A DNA stretch of 64,000 nt, from contig NZ_RJJR01000009.1 in assembly GCF_003721595.1 (NCBI RefSeq), positions 124,001 to 188,000 on the forward strand, given 5' to 3'. A program made the position numbers and the translations under genes. This DNA comes from Hanamia caeni (lineage in GTDB: Bacteria > Bacteroidota > Bacteroidia > Chitinophagales > Chitinophagaceae). Shown here piece by piece: positions 45,194 through 54,074 of this stretch. How positions within the stretch are numbered: the first letter of the stretch is position 1; every line of letters begins with the position of its first letter. Below the pieces are notes generated by a model. The model was not told where the DNA came from, made no database searches, and saw only the letters and a list, made by a program, of their open reading frames with translations.

Positions 45194-46072
45194 ATGGCTC
45201 AGTTTGGAAAAGCATCTGCGAAACGCGGCAAACCTTCTTACGTTTATGCAATCATTGGCGTTTCACTGGTGTTATTTTTATTTGGAATTGTTGCCTGGAT
45301 ATTTCTGAATATTCAAAAAACCGGTGACTATTTTAAAGAGAATATTCAGTTGCATGCTTACATCTACCGCACTGCCAACGATCAACAAATAGATTCGTTA
45401 AGAAACTATATTCAATCATTGCCCTACACCGTTAAAGTAGAATATATAACCCGCGAAAAAGCGATTGAAAAATACAATGATGACAATGACACGCTTTGGA
45501 AAAAATTAGCCATCAGCAATCCCCTGCCCGAAAGTATTGACTTTTACGTAAAAGCAAATTATGTAGATAAAGACAGCCTTGCCAACCTGGAAGATTCACT
45601 CGTTGCCAATTTTCCGCATACGCTTTCTGAGTTTCAAACGCCGAAAGCAACGGTGGCAAGTGTAAGTCAGTTTGTAAAAACCACTACGCTTGTGTTGCTT
45701 GTAGTAGCCATCATATTATCTTTGCTCGTTATTGTTTCGATTGATAATACGATTAGGCTTGCCATGTACAGCAATCGTTTTCTTATCAAGACCATGCAGA
45801 TGGTGGGCGCGACAAGATGGTTTATAACGCGGCCGCTCGACGGAAGAGCTATTGTGAATGGCATTATAGCATCAGCCATTGCAATCGGATTGATGTTTGG
45901 TTTCATCACCATTGCTGAAAAATTTATTCCTTACCTTAAAATATTACACGATACACAAAATATGTTTTTGATTTTTGCAGGAATTATCATTCTTGGAATA
46001 TGCATTACACTTTTGAGCACACACCGGTCTGCATTAAAATACCTTCGGATGAAACTTGATGAACTTTATTGA
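45194..46072 (+). CDS. ftsX: cell division ABC-transporter permease FtsX
   Basis: FtsX works with the ATPase FtsE at the division septum and controls peptidoglycan hydrolases. The 292-residue chain shows four membrane helices: one after the basic N-terminus (VYAIIGVSLVLFLFGIVAW) and three near the end, including VLLVVAIILSLLVIVSIDNTIR. The periplasmic loop contains YITREKAIEKYNDD and ATVASVSQF. I use the ATG of MAQFGKASAKRGK because an in-frame TTG 13 codons earlier lies inside the promoter box. It is followed by DUF3098 and uppP, a common Bacteroidota order. Confidence 0.93.
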   Translation: MAQFGKASAKRGKPSYVYAIIGVSLVLFLFGIVAWIFLNIQKTGDYFKENIQLHAYIYRTANDQQIDSLRNYIQSLPYTVKVEYITREKAIEKYNDDNDTLWKKLAISNPLPESIDFYVKANYVDKDSLANLEDSLVANFPHTLSEFQTPKATVASVSQFVKTTTLVLLVVAIILSLLVIVSIDNTIRLAMYSNRFLIKTMQMVGATRWFITRPLDGRAIVNGIIASAIAIGLMFGFITIAEKFIPYLKILHDTQNMFLIFAGIIILGICITLLSTHRSALKYLRMKLDELY

Positions 46073-46115
46073 TTTTAAATTTTAATTACTATTATTTTTA
46101 CAAACGAATTTAAAA

Positions 46116-46397
46116 ATGAGCGCCAAAAAAATTAATACTCCCCTCTCACACAAAGATGCAGCAAACGCCTCTTCAGAAGATAATGCGTTGTTTTCAAAAG
46201 AAAATTATAAATGGATGCTGATAGGTCTTATTGTAATGGCAATAGGCTTTTTCTTAATGGCCGGTGGAAAGAGCGCTGATCCGAATGTTTTTAATGACAA
46301 TGAAATTTACAGTTTCAGGCGCATAACACTTGCACCGTTTTTAATTGTCGGCGGCCTTGTCATCGAAATCATTGCCATTATTAAAAAGCCAAAATAA
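46116..46397 (+). CDS. DUF3098 membrane protein
   Basis: The 93-residue protein carries the DUF3098 domain: NYKWMLIGLIVMAIGFFLMAGG, then FNDNEIYSFRRITLAP, then a second helix. Two membrane helices separated by this short loop define the family. Genes of this family sit between ftsX and uppP in many Bacteroidota, and a role in envelope biogenesis is suspected but unproven. A strong hairpin follows it, so expression of uppP may be partly uncoupled. Confidence 0.9.
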   Translation: MSAKKINTPLSHKDAANASSEDNALFSKENYKWMLIGLIVMAIGFFLMAGGKSADPNVFNDNEIYSFRRITLAPFLIVGGLVIEIIAIIKKPK

Positions 46398-46415
46398 CTT
46401 TGTCAAAATCTATTG

Positions 46416-46446
46416 AAGCGGTGAAGCTTTTCATCGCTTTTTTTTT
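46416..46446 (+). terminator. rho-independent terminator between DUF3098 gene and uppP
   Basis: The stem AAGCGGTGAA/TTCATCGCTT (46416-46425 and 46430-46439) has one G-U pair, a 4-base loop and a tail of nine T residues. Since uppP starts only 27 bases later, it could attenuate rather than fully stop transcription. Confidence 0.8.
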
Positions 46447-46472
46447 GAATAATTTTAAACCATAACTATAAG

Positions 46473-47267
46473 ATGGACGTAGTACAATCAATTATCATTG
46501 GCATTGTAGAAGGTATTACCGAATTTATCCCGATATCCTCAACCGGCCACATGATAATTGCGGAAAAATTATTGGGGATTCCTGAAAATGATTTTACCAA
46601 AATGTTTACCATCGCTATTCAGCTTGGGGCCATACTGGCCGTAGTAGTTCTGTACTGGAAAAAATTTTTTGATTTCAAAAATCTTCAATTTTATTTAAAA
46701 TTAATTGTCGGCGTTTTGCCGGCCATTATTTTAGGTGCCTTGTTTTCTGACAAAATTGATGAATTAATGGAAAGCACAACTGTCGTGGCTTTGGCAATCC
46801 TGGTTGGCGGCGTTGTTTTAATTTATATTGATAAATTTTTTAAGCACCCTGTTATTGATTCTGAAAAAGAAGTTTCGTTCAAAACTTCATTTACTATTGG
46901 TATCTGGCAATGCCTGGCTATGATACCCGGAACAAGCAGAAGCGCTGCTTCCATCATCGGCGGCATGCAACAAAAGCTTACGCGCAGCGCTGCGGCAGAG
47001 TTTTCATTTTTTCTTGCGGTGCCAACCATGGTGGCGGCTACCGGCTACAAATTGTTTAAACATTTTCATAAAAACGGAGGATTTACGATGCCCGAAATAA
47101 AATTGCTGATAATTGGAAACGTGGTGGCTTTTGTAGTCGCACTGCTCGCTATCAGATTTTTTATTGAGTTTCTAAAGAAGCATGGCTTTCGCCTTTGGGG
47201 TATTTACAGAACCATACTTGGAATAGTTTTACTCATTCTCATTTTTACCGGTTACATTGATAAATAG
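46473..47267 (+). CDS. uppP: undecaprenyl-diphosphatase
   Basis: This membrane phosphatase recycles undecaprenyl diphosphate, the lipid carrier of the cell wall, and gives low-level bacitracin resistance. The conserved EGITEFIPISSTGH at about residues 12-25 and PGTSRSAASIIGGM in the second half are the two catalytic blocks. Eight membrane helices are predicted over 264 residues. It closes the ftsX-DUF3098-uppP block but lies after a hairpin, so it may have its own expression level. Confidence 0.95.
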   Translation: MDVVQSIIIGIVEGITEFIPISSTGHMIIAEKLLGIPENDFTKMFTIAIQLGAILAVVVLYWKKFFDFKNLQFYLKLIVGVLPAIILGALFSDKIDELMESTTVVALAILVGGVVLIYIDKFFKHPVIDSEKEVSFKTSFTIGIWQCLAMIPGTSRSAASIIGGMQQKLTRSAAAEFSFFLAVPTMVAATGYKLFKHFHKNGGFTMPEIKLLIIGNVVAFVVALLAIRFFIEFLKKHGFRLWGIYRTILGIVLLILIFTGYIDK

Positions 47268-47395
47268 CATCACCGCGGTTATTTTACAAAATAAAAAAAC
47301 AGCCTTAAATGTTTGTTCATTGTGTTGCAAACCCGGTAGCCCATATATGCAAATCTAAAAGAGGCATCATTTATGAGGGATAATTGATTTTTAAA

Positions 47396-47408
47396 GCAGA
47401 ATTTCTGC
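47396..47408. promoter_or_regulatory. short dyad upstream of the SOD gene
   Basis: GCAGAATTTCTGC is a perfect 6-bp dyad around one base, 36 bases before the ATG. It may be an operator. The remaining part of this 178-base gap shows nothing else. Confidence 0.25.
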
Positions 47409-47444
47409 GATAAAATTATTCGATCATAAAAAAATAGATGTAAA

Positions 47445-48044
47445 ATGAAACAAACGATGCAAACCCGTATAGCAGGCATGTTTATGGTAATCCTCTTTGC
47501 CTTCATTTCCTGCAACAGTAACAATAGTAAGTCGACGTCCACTTCCGACGCTGCGAACGACTCCACTTCTGCAAATACAAAAGTTGCTACACAACAACAC
47601 GCTGAAGCCACCTTACAGGCTATCTATCCCGATACGGCATTGACCGGCAAAGCAGTGTTTGATGCGGAAGCAGGGAACAAAGTAAAAATGAATTTACAAT
47701 TGTTTATCCCGTCTAAAGCGGGCAAAAGCGTTGCTGTGCATATACATGAACATGCCGATTGCGGCGACATGGGCAAAGCTGCAGGTGGCCACTGGAATCC
47801 TACCAATGCACAACATGGCAAATGGGGCAGCAATAGTTTTCATTCAGGCGATATAGGCAATGTAAAATTAGACATGAAAGGAAATGGCAGCCTTGATTTG
47901 GAAACTGATCTATGGTCCCTCGGTGGCGATTCGTCTACAAACATTTTAAATAAAACTATTATTGTCCACGGAGGTGAGGATGATTTCGTGTCGCAGCCCT
48001 CAGGCAATTCAGGTGAAAGAATTGGTTGTGGCGTAATCCAATAA
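47445..48044 (+). CDS. sodC: Cu/Zn superoxide dismutase lipoprotein
   Basis: This enzyme dismutates superoxide in the envelope. A lipoprotein signal (FMVILFAFISC) and a Ser/Thr/Asn linker precede the SOD fold. The metal ligands are recognisable: H99 and H101 in HIHEHADC, the GGHWNP and HGKWGSNSFHSGD histidines and Asp, and the final HGGEDDF. The structural disulphide cysteines lie in HADC and GCGVIQ. The length of 199 residues is as expected with the linker. It has its own AT-rich hairpin downstream. Confidence 0.93.
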   Translation: MKQTMQTRIAGMFMVILFAFISCNSNNSKSTSTSDAANDSTSANTKVATQQHAEATLQAIYPDTALTGKAVFDAEAGNKVKMNLQLFIPSKAGKSVAVHIHEHADCGDMGKAAGGHWNPTNAQHGKWGSNSFHSGDIGNVKLDMKGNGSLDLETDLWSLGGDSSTNILNKTIIVHGGEDDFVSQPSGNSGERIGCGVIQ

Positions 48045-48114
48045 TTTAAAATTTTCTGTTGAATAGAATTTGATTCTGTTTCTTTATTAATAAAATAAGA
48101 GTAGGCAGTTTTGA

Positions 48115-48151
48115 AAAAAAAATATTTATTTTACCGGTAAATATTTTTTTT
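48115..48151 (+). terminator. A/T hairpin after sodC with an embedded ACCGGT palindrome
   Basis: Perfect 14-bp arms (48115-48128 and 48138-48151) end in eight T residues, so it can act as terminator for sodC. The loop contains the 12-bp palindrome TTTACCGGTAAA (48130-48141), which could also serve as operator for the MFS gene starting 24 bases later. Confidence 0.5.
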
Positions 48152-48174
48152 ATTTGAAATTATATCAACCTTAA

Positions 48175-49497
48175 ATGCAGACTGCGTCCAAAAAGGTTAT
48201 CAACGGCTGGGCCATGTATGATTGGGCCAATTCGGTTTATAACCTGGTTATCACCACAACGTTTTTCCCGATTTATTATACTGAGATGACGAAGGTGGCG
48301 CCTTTTAACGGCCAGGTCCATTTTTGGGGCAGAACATATGTAAACACCGCATTATACAATTATGCCCTTGCATTTACCTATCTGATTGTGGCGGTCACAT
48401 TGCCCATTCTTTCTTCCATTTCTGATTATAAGGGGAACAAAAAAATATTTATGCAGGCCTTTTGTACCCTAGGTGCCGTAGCGTGCAGTTGTCTTTATTT
48501 TTTTACGCCTGAATATTTCAATTTAGGAGTCATCTGCATGATGCTGGCCGCCTTTGGGTTTTACAGCAGCCTTGTTTTTTACAACTCATATCTTCCTGAA
48601 ATAGCATCAGAAGCTGACCGCGATGCTGTAAGTGCCAAAGGATTTTCTTACGGATATATAGGAAGCGTGTTAATGCAACTGATTGGATTTGCATTAGTAT
48701 TGTTTTGGGATAAAATTCCTTTTTTGCGCAGCGCCGGCGATGCGGTCAGGTGGACGTTTTTACTGGTCGGCATCTGGTGGATAGGCTTTGCGCAAATCAC
48801 TTTCAATCGCCTTCCCAAAAGTTTTCAATCAGAAAAAAAAGGGCAAAAAACAAACTTTATATCTGGTGGATTTTTAGAACTGAAAAAAGTTTTTTCCCAG
48901 ATGATAAAAATGCCGGTTTTAAAAAGATTTTTGGTTGCGTTCTTTTTTTACAACATGGGTGTGCAGACGGTGATGCTGGCCGCCACTAACTTTGGAAGTA
49001 AAGTTTTAAATCTTCCTTCAACCAATCTTATTGTAACGATTGTGCTTATCCAGTTGGTTGCCATTCCGGGTGCAATACTTATTGCTAAGCTTTCGGGCAA
49101 ATATGGCAATCTGCAGGCGCTGATTGGCGTGGTAATTTTTTGGGTAGGCATTTGCATTGCAGGCTATTATATGGAAACAGCTATTCATTTTTATATTCTC
49201 GCAATTGCCGTTGGGCTCGTAATGGGAGGCATTCAATCTTTAAGCAGGTCTACCTATTCTAAGTTAATGCCTGAAACCGTCGACACCGCTTCTTTTTTTA
49301 GTTTTTATGATGTGACTGAAAAAATTGCTATCGTCATTGGCCTAACTGCTTTTGGATATATTGAAGAAATCACGGGCACGATGCGTGATTCCGTACTTTC
49401 GCTGGTAGCCTTTTTTACAATTGGGTTATTTGCTTTAATTTCGGCACTGCACAGGCAAAAGAAAGAAAACCGACGCGTTCAGTTATCTAATTCCTGA
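48175..49497 (+). CDS. UMF1/Atg22-type MFS transporter
   Basis: This 440-residue membrane protein belongs to the UMF1 family, related to the vacuolar effluxer Atg22. The diagnostic opening NGWAMYDWANSVYNLVITTTFFPIYY is given in part as GWAMYDWANSVYNL. The FYDVTEKIAIVIG segment before the last helices and SLSRSTYSKLMPE are further family marks. Family members are thought to export amino acids or similar solutes. It is followed after 24 bases by a lactonase-like gene, so the two may be cotranscribed. Confidence 0.9.
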   Translation: MQTASKKVINGWAMYDWANSVYNLVITTTFFPIYYTEMTKVAPFNGQVHFWGRTYVNTALYNYALAFTYLIVAVTLPILSSISDYKGNKKIFMQAFCTLGAVACSCLYFFTPEYFNLGVICMMLAAFGFYSSLVFYNSYLPEIASEADRDAVSAKGFSYGYIGSVLMQLIGFALVLFWDKIPFLRSAGDAVRWTFLLVGIWWIGFAQITFNRLPKSFQSEKKGQKTNFISGGFLELKKVFSQMIKMPVLKRFLVAFFFYNMGVQTVMLAATNFGSKVLNLPSTNLIVTIVLIQLVAIPGAILIAKLSGKYGNLQALIGVVIFWVGICIAGYYMETAIHFYILAIAVGLVMGGIQSLSRSTYSKLMPETVDTASFFSFYDVTEKIAIVIGLTAFGYIEEITGTMRDSVLSLVAFFTIGLFALISALHRQKKENRRVQLSNS

Positions 49498-49521
49498 ACA
49501 GCAGCCTCAACAGTAATCACC

Positions 49522-50370
49522 ATGAAAATCTATCCCATCAATGCCGGTCATTTCAAGCTTGACGGAGGAGCGATGTTTGGCGTTGTTCCTAAAAGTATGT
49601 GGCAGAAATTAAACCCGCCTGATGAAAACAATATGTGCAACTGGGCTATGCGCTGCATGCTCATCGAAGATGAAGGAAGAGTTATCCTTATTGATACAGG
49701 CATGGGCGACAAGCAAAGCGAAAAGTTTTTCGGATATTATTATCTGAACGGCGATGACACGTTAGACAAATCTTTAGCAAAATATGGATACTCCAGAGAA
49801 GACATCACTGATGTATTATTGACGCACCTGCATTTTGACCATTGCGGCGGAGCCATCATTAAAGAAAATAATAATTTAGTCCCTGCATTTAAGAATGCAA
49901 CTTACTGGAGCAACGAAAGCCACTGGAAATGGGCTACAGAGCCTAATGACCGTGAGAAAGCCAGCTTCCTGAAAGAAAATATTTTACCCATCCAGGGAAG
50001 CGGCAAGTTAAAATTTGTAGAACATATTGAAGGAATCCCTTTTTCCAAAAATATAAAATTGAGGTTTGTAAATGGGCACACCGAATCAATGATGCTTCCG
50101 GAGATTAGTTATAAGAACAAAACCATTATCTATGTGGCAGATCTTTTCCCGTCCGTTGCTCATATTCCAATCCCTTACGTAATGGCCTACGACACCAGGC
50201 CGCTGCAGACATTGGTAGAAAAAAAGATCTTCCTTGAAGAGGCGCTGGGTCGTGATTTTATTTTATTTTTTGAGCATGATCCGGAAATCGAATGTTGCAA
50301 CCTTGAGCTAACGGACAGGGGTATACGTAGTAAACAAACTTTTAAGCTGGAAAATATTTTGGAAAATTAA
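49522..50370 (+). CDS. metallo-beta-lactamase-fold hydrolase, lactonase-like
   Basis: The 282-residue hydrolase carries the zinc motif HLHFDH at residues 102-107 (H102, H104, D106, H107) plus FVNGHTESM and a DLFP segment with the bridging Asp. The N-terminal MKIYPINAGHFKLDGGAMFG and the dinuclear motif resemble AHL-lactonase-type and related alkaline hydrolases. The substrate is not known; quorum quenching should not be assumed. It appears to be in a unit with the MFS gene upstream and a 65-residue membrane protein 4 bases downstream. Confidence 0.88.
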   Translation: MKIYPINAGHFKLDGGAMFGVVPKSMWQKLNPPDENNMCNWAMRCMLIEDEGRVILIDTGMGDKQSEKFFGYYYLNGDDTLDKSLAKYGYSREDITDVLLTHLHFDHCGGAIIKENNNLVPAFKNATYWSNESHWKWATEPNDREKASFLKENILPIQGSGKLKFVEHIEGIPFSKNIKLRFVNGHTESMMLPEISYKNKTIIYVADLFPSVAHIPIPYVMAYDTRPLQTLVEKKIFLEEALGRDFILFFEHDPEIECCNLELTDRGIRSKQTFKLENILEN

Positions 50371-50374
50371 AAAT

Positions 50375-50572
50375 ATGAGAAGGCTCCTTTTTGTTTTGCT
50401 CCTTATCTGCTTCATTACGATTGCTTATTTTTTTATAAAAGAACAATTCAACAAAGTAGTTTTAACCTCCGGGGAAAACCTGGTATTATCCATAACTTAT
50501 CTCCTTGTGGGCATCATTCTGCTGATACTTTTTATTGTAAAAAACAGGGAGGATAGAAAAAGAAGCGGCTGA
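50375..50572 (+). CDS. small two-helix membrane protein
   Basis: The 65 residues begin with RRLLFVLLLICFITIAYFF and later contain a second hydrophobic segment (LVLSITYLLVGIILLILFIV) before a basic end (KNREDRKRSG). The start lies 4 bases after the lactonase-like gene, and the predicted topology is sensible, so I take it as a real small gene. No family is recognised. Confidence 0.6.
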   Translation: MRRLLFVLLLICFITIAYFFIKEQFNKVVLTSGENLVLSITYLLVGIILLILFIVKNREDRKRSG

Positions 50573-50580
50573 GCTGTTCC

Positions 50581-51366
50581 TTATTTTTTTATGAGCGAAG
50601 TCAGTGGATAACGCAAATTTTTATAACTCATCATATCTACTTTTACAGAGCCCACGGATATCGGGCTTTCTGCTCTTAACAATAAATGATTAGGGTCGTC
50701 GCTTACCCATACATTCATTTTTTCGCCGCCTTCAAAAATGCTTCCCTTAATAAGCAAGGGCTTAAATTTTATCGCGCGGAATTTTCCATATTTTGTTTTA
50801 ACAGTTTCTTTCCCTTCATACCGCAGATACAAATGATAAATCTCATCATCGAGAAACATATCAAAAGGAATCTTGTCACCGACCTTGTAACGGTCAAAAT
50901 TGATATTCCTCGCATAATAAACAGAGCTGATTACATCCTGTATGCAGGAAGTAACTTTAAAAAGTCCGTGGGTACTTACAGCTGTTCCTGCCTTATGATT
51001 GAAGGTTACATTATTATAAATTTTAGAACCGCCTTCATTTACATTTCTGATAAACTTTACAGGAAGCATGGTGGCCGTGTCGATGTAGGTTTCGTACCTG
51101 TCGCGTACTTTGTAAAAATTGTCAAAAAATGAATACGTGTTTCCCACACCAACGCAATGGTAAACCGGAACGCCATTGAACTTTTCAAGATTAATTGAAA
51201 ATTTTGCTTCGCCGGCTCCTACATACAAGCCAAGAGTGGTGTAATATACCCTCATGGTTACTTCTTCCCCATCTTTAAATGCCGTATTCTTAATGCCGCA
51301 AAAAGGAGCGTCTGGTTGTTGTGCTGACGAAAACAATAAAAATAAAAGTGATACTATAGCTTTCAA
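50581..51366 (-). CDS. DUF3108 exported protein
   Basis: This 261-residue protein has a signal peptide (MKAIVSLLFLLFSSAQ) and the DUF3108 domain: GEEVTMRVYYTTLGLYVGAGEA, VRDRYETYIDTATMLPVKFIRN (seen as RYETYIDTATMLP) and FKPLLIKGSIFEGGEKMNVWVSDD (seen as GGEKMNVWVSDD). The family is thought to be periplasmic and beta-rich, without known function. It lies 8 bases after the flippase-like gene, on the same strand, and may act with it in envelope lipid or polymer transport. Confidence 0.85.
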   Translation of the reverse strand: MKAIVSLLFLLFSSAQQPDAPFCGIKNTAFKDGEEVTMRVYYTTLGLYVGAGEAKFSINLEKFNGVPVYHCVGVGNTYSFFDNFYKVRDRYETYIDTATMLPVKFIRNVNEGGSKIYNNVTFNHKAGTAVSTHGLFKVTSCIQDVISSVYYARNINFDRYKVGDKIPFDMFLDDEIYHLYLRYEGKETVKTKYGKFRAIKFKPLLIKGSIFEGGEKMNVWVSDDPNHLLLRAESPISVGSVKVDMMSYKNLRYPLTSLIKK

Positions 51367-51374
51367 ACTTGTAA

Positions 51375-52370
51375 TTATTTTTCTTTAAACAATTTTATTC
51401 CCAGGATTAAAATGCTTCCTGCAAAAGCAGGGATAAATAAATTTATACACCAAATACCAAATGTAGTGCCTAAAATGCCAACAATGTTTGCGCTATATAA
51501 GCTTAACAAGGCAGTGCTGAATTTTCCGCGAATACCTAAATCAGCAATAGCAAATGAAGGAACAATAGCCAACACCAAAAAAAGTATGCTTATAATCCAG
51601 AAACAATCAAACCAAAATATTTCAACATGCAGTAGCTGCAGAAGCAATATATATTGTAGGACGAAAACAAGATACCGAAAGAAAGAAAGTGAAAGTAGCC
51701 TTAACAATAATTTAGCAGTAAACTGTTCTAAAACGTTAAGGTATTTTACAAACCGTAAACAGTACGGAATTTTCTCTAACAGCCTAATGAGCCAGGAAAG
51801 TCTGAAAAAAAACAGGATGAGAAGCCCTGTGATAATACCGGAAATTAAAAGCAAAAATTTAATCCAATATAAAGATAATCCCATCACATATTCTGTCTGC
51901 AGTTTGCTGAAATAGATAAGATATACTAATCCCCCGCAGCCTAAAGCTAACGTAATTATTAGCTGGCTGATACTTCCTGCAATGGACAGGGAAATTGCTT
52001 TTAAACGGCTTCCCTCTTTTACATACAATATGCGGCCACCATATTCTCCCATTCTGTTAGGCGTATTTAAAGAAAGCGCGAGGCCGCTTAGCACCGACCT
52101 GTATGCCCGAAAAAAACCGATGGCTTGTAAAGGTTTTAATAAAACCTGCCATTTCCTGGCCTCGATACCCCAGTTCACCAAAGCAAGCAGGATAACGAGC
52201 CAGAACTTCCAGGAAGATTTTCCGAAAGGTGCCTCTTTCATCAGTAACAGCGATTCGCGGAGGTGCGGCTGATTCCTCATCTGCTGGTATAGCGAATAAA
52301 ATAACCAGGCGCCCAAAAGCGGGCCTACAACGTACCTTATAATTATTTTGAGTTTTCTGTTGCGAACCAT
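51375..52370 (-). CDS. lysylphosphatidylglycerol synthase TM-domain (flippase-like) protein
   Basis: The 331-residue integral membrane protein matches the LPG_synthase_TM/UPF0104 family with about eight helices. Characteristic segments are NWGIEARKWQVLLKPL in the second helix region and LNTPNRMGEYGGRILYVK shortly after, the classical loop of the family. Family members serve as flippases for aminoacylated or other lipids; this one lacks the catalytic synthase domain. It is divergent from ruvC and cotranscribed with the DUF3108 gene. Confidence 0.88.
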   Translation of the reverse strand: MVRNRKLKIIIRYVVGPLLGAWLFYSLYQQMRNQPHLRESLLLMKEAPFGKSSWKFWLVILLALVNWGIEARKWQVLLKPLQAIGFFRAYRSVLSGLALSLNTPNRMGEYGGRILYVKEGSRLKAISLSIAGSISQLIITLALGCGGLVYLIYFSKLQTEYVMGLSLYWIKFLLLISGIITGLLILFFFRLSWLIRLLEKIPYCLRFVKYLNVLEQFTAKLLLRLLSLSFFRYLVFVLQYILLLQLLHVEIFWFDCFWIISILFLVLAIVPSFAIADLGIRGKFSTALLSLYSANIVGILGTTFGIWCINLFIPAFAGSILILGIKLFKEK

Positions 52371-52435
52371 GAAACGGGAATACCAAAATTTTGCCTTATT
52401 TTACAATCTCTCAGAGTGGTAAAAATAATCTTCAA

Positions 52436-52996
52436 TTGAATACAAATTCAAAAATCATTTTAGGAATTGACCCTGGAACACTCTTTATGGGTTTTGGAGT
52501 GATAGAGATTTCGGCATCCGGAATCACACTCATCATCATGGATGTGCTAAAGCTTTCTGCGAAAAAAGATGCGTATGAAAGACTGCAAATTATCCATCAA
52601 AAAGTTTGCGGTTTGTTAACTGAATTCAGGCCGCATGAGTTTGCAATTGAAGCGCCTTTCTTTGGAAAAAATGTACAAAGCATGCTTAAGCTTGGGCGTG
52701 CACAGGGCGTAGCTATTGCCGCTGCCATGCAGGCAGGTATTCCTGTAACTGAATATTCGCCGAGAAAAGTGAAACAATCTATTACAGGAAATGGAAACGC
52801 CGACAAACTGCAGGTATTGAAAATGCTGCAAAGGCTTATTGCATTTAATGAAGATCCCCAATATTTTGACGCTACCGATGCGCTTGCTGTTGCTGTATGC
52901 CACCATTTCCAGGGCAATTCGCTACTGAAAAATAAAACGCCCAAAGTGAATGGATGGAAAGAATTTTTAGTACAAAATCCCGGAAGGATAAAATAA
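52436..52996 (+). CDS. ruvC: Holliday junction resolvase RuvC
   Basis: RuvC cuts Holliday junctions together with RuvAB. The first catalytic Asp lies in LGIDPGT and the second acidic residue in FAIEAPFFGKN. The closing DATDALAVAVCHH contributes the last two Asp. All four acidic residues are therefore visible. No ATG precedes the conserved region; TTG codons at 52391 and 52436 are possible, and I choose the later one (186 residues, near the family length) because the earlier adds a non-conserved stretch close to the divergent gene. Confidence 0.9.
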   Translation: MNTNSKIILGIDPGTLFMGFGVIEISASGITLIIMDVLKLSAKKDAYERLQIIHQKVCGLLTEFRPHEFAIEAPFFGKNVQSMLKLGRAQGVAIAAAMQAGIPVTEYSPRKVKQSITGNGNADKLQVLKMLQRLIAFNEDPQYFDATDALAVAVCHHFQGNSLLKNKTPKVNGWKEFLVQNPGRIK

Positions 52997-53024
52997 AAAA
53001 ACCGGATATTTCCTGCTTTACTGG

Positions 53025-53417
53025 CTACTTTAGAGCATCCAAAATTTTTTGCTGTGCTCTTTTCAACTCTTCTTTTGTTGGAGAAAGTTTTTTTCTTGTA
53101 AAATTAATATCGTTCATATTATTTAACGGAATGAGATGTAAATGCGCATGAGGCACCTCAAGGCCTACAACACTTAATCCACAACGCTGGCAGGGAAAAG
53201 ATTTTTCGATAGCCGTAGCAATGGGCTTGGCAAAAAGCAAGACTTCCGAAAGGTAATCATCGGGCATATCGAGAAATTTATCAACTTCTATTTTTGGAAT
53301 TACAAGCGTATGCCCTTCTACCAATGGATTAATATCAAGGAATGCAAAAAATTTGTCATTTTCTGCAATCTTATAGGATGGAATTTCTCCTTTAATTATT
53401 TTACTGAAAATGGTCAT
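53025..53417 (-). CDS. HIT family hydrolase
   Basis: This is a histidine-triad nucleotide-binding protein of 130 residues that hydrolyses adenosine phosphoramidates or similar compounds. The triad motif is HAHLHLIPL, preceded by VVGLEVP. The N-terminal MTIFSKIIKGEIPSYKIAEND and EGHTLVIPK are the family's lead-in segments. It follows greA on the same strand after 78 bases; greA-HIT is a recurrent pair in Bacteroidota. No signal peptide is present. Confidence 0.94.
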   Translation of the reverse strand: MTIFSKIIKGEIPSYKIAENDKFFAFLDINPLVEGHTLVIPKIEVDKFLDMPDDYLSEVLLFAKPIATAIEKSFPCQRCGLSVVGLEVPHAHLHLIPLNNMNDINFTRKKLSPTKEELKRAQQKILDALK

Positions 53418-53450
53418 TAGCTTTAATTTTTTTGAAGTGGAATTGCTTTA

Positions 53451-53484
53451 GCTTTTTGCATTAAGCCTTTTGCTTTTTGCATTA
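53451..53484. repeat. two copies of a 13-bp direct repeat between HIT gene and greA
   Basis: GCTTTTTGCATTA occurs at 53451-53463 and 53472-53484, a period of 21 bases. A degenerate third copy seems to start at about 53446. It fits simple intergenic tandem repeats; no function is evident. Confidence 0.6.
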
Positions 53485-53495
53485 CGCTTGGGCGG

Positions 53496-53969
53496 TTACG
53501 CCGTAATTTCATCAATCCTGAATTTGATAAGCCCCGCAGGCACTTTTATTTCAGCCACCTCTCCTACGGTTTTGCCCAGCAGCCCGCTCCCAATGGGTGA
53601 ACTGGCAGAAATCTTTTTTTCTTTGAGATTAGCTTCTTTTTCAGATACTATCTGGTAGCTTACCTGTTTTTTTGTATCAATATTTGTAAGGGTAACTGTG
53701 GTCAGTATTGAAACCCTACTGGTGTCAATTGTGCTTTCATCTACTATTTTTGCGGTGGCAATCACCGTTTCCAACTGTTTGATTTTTGCCTCTAATATTC
53801 CCTGCGCTTCTTTGGCAGCATCATATTCTGCGTTTTCTTTTAAATCTCCCTTTTCGCGGGCCTCACCTATGGCCCTGGATGCTGCGGGCCTGTCCACTGA
53901 TTTCATGTGCTGCAATTCTGCCTGCATGTGCTCAAAAGTATCTTTAGTTACATAATTTACCTGGCTCAT
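53496..53969 (-). CDS. greA: transcription elongation factor GreA
   Basis: GreA rescues backtracked RNA polymerase by stimulating transcript cleavage. The 157-residue protein has the coiled-coil tip region RPAASRAIGEAREKGDLKENAEYDAAKEAQG (recognised from REKGDLKENAEYDAAKEAQG), with the Asp/Glu needed for cleavage. The C-terminal FKBP-like domain ends in SPIGSGLLGKTVGEVAEIKVP. The start MSQVNYVTKDTF is supported by the terminator hairpin lying upstream at 54008-54047; longer frames would run through it. Confidence 0.95.
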   Translation of the reverse strand: MSQVNYVTKDTFEHMQAELQHMKSVDRPAASRAIGEAREKGDLKENAEYDAAKEAQGILEAKIKQLETVIATAKIVDESTIDTSRVSILTTVTLTNIDTKKQVSYQIVSEKEANLKEKKISASSPIGSGLLGKTVGEVAEIKVPAGLIKFRIDEITA

Positions 53970-54007
53970 AAACCCTATTTTAATTTTTAATAACCATACG
54001 TGTTGTG

Positions 54008-54047
54008 AAAAAAAATACAACGCCCCAGAATGACTAAGACGTTGTAT
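54008..54047 (-). terminator. rho-independent terminator of the 2-hydroxyacid dehydrogenase gene
   Basis: On the minus strand an 8-bp perfect stem (ATACAACG/CGTTGTAT, extended by one G-U and one C-G pair) is followed by eight U residues. It begins 28 bases past the stop of the upstream dehydrogenase gene. Confidence 0.85.
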
Positions 54048-54074
54048 GTTTACAAATATAAGAAAGAATAGATT

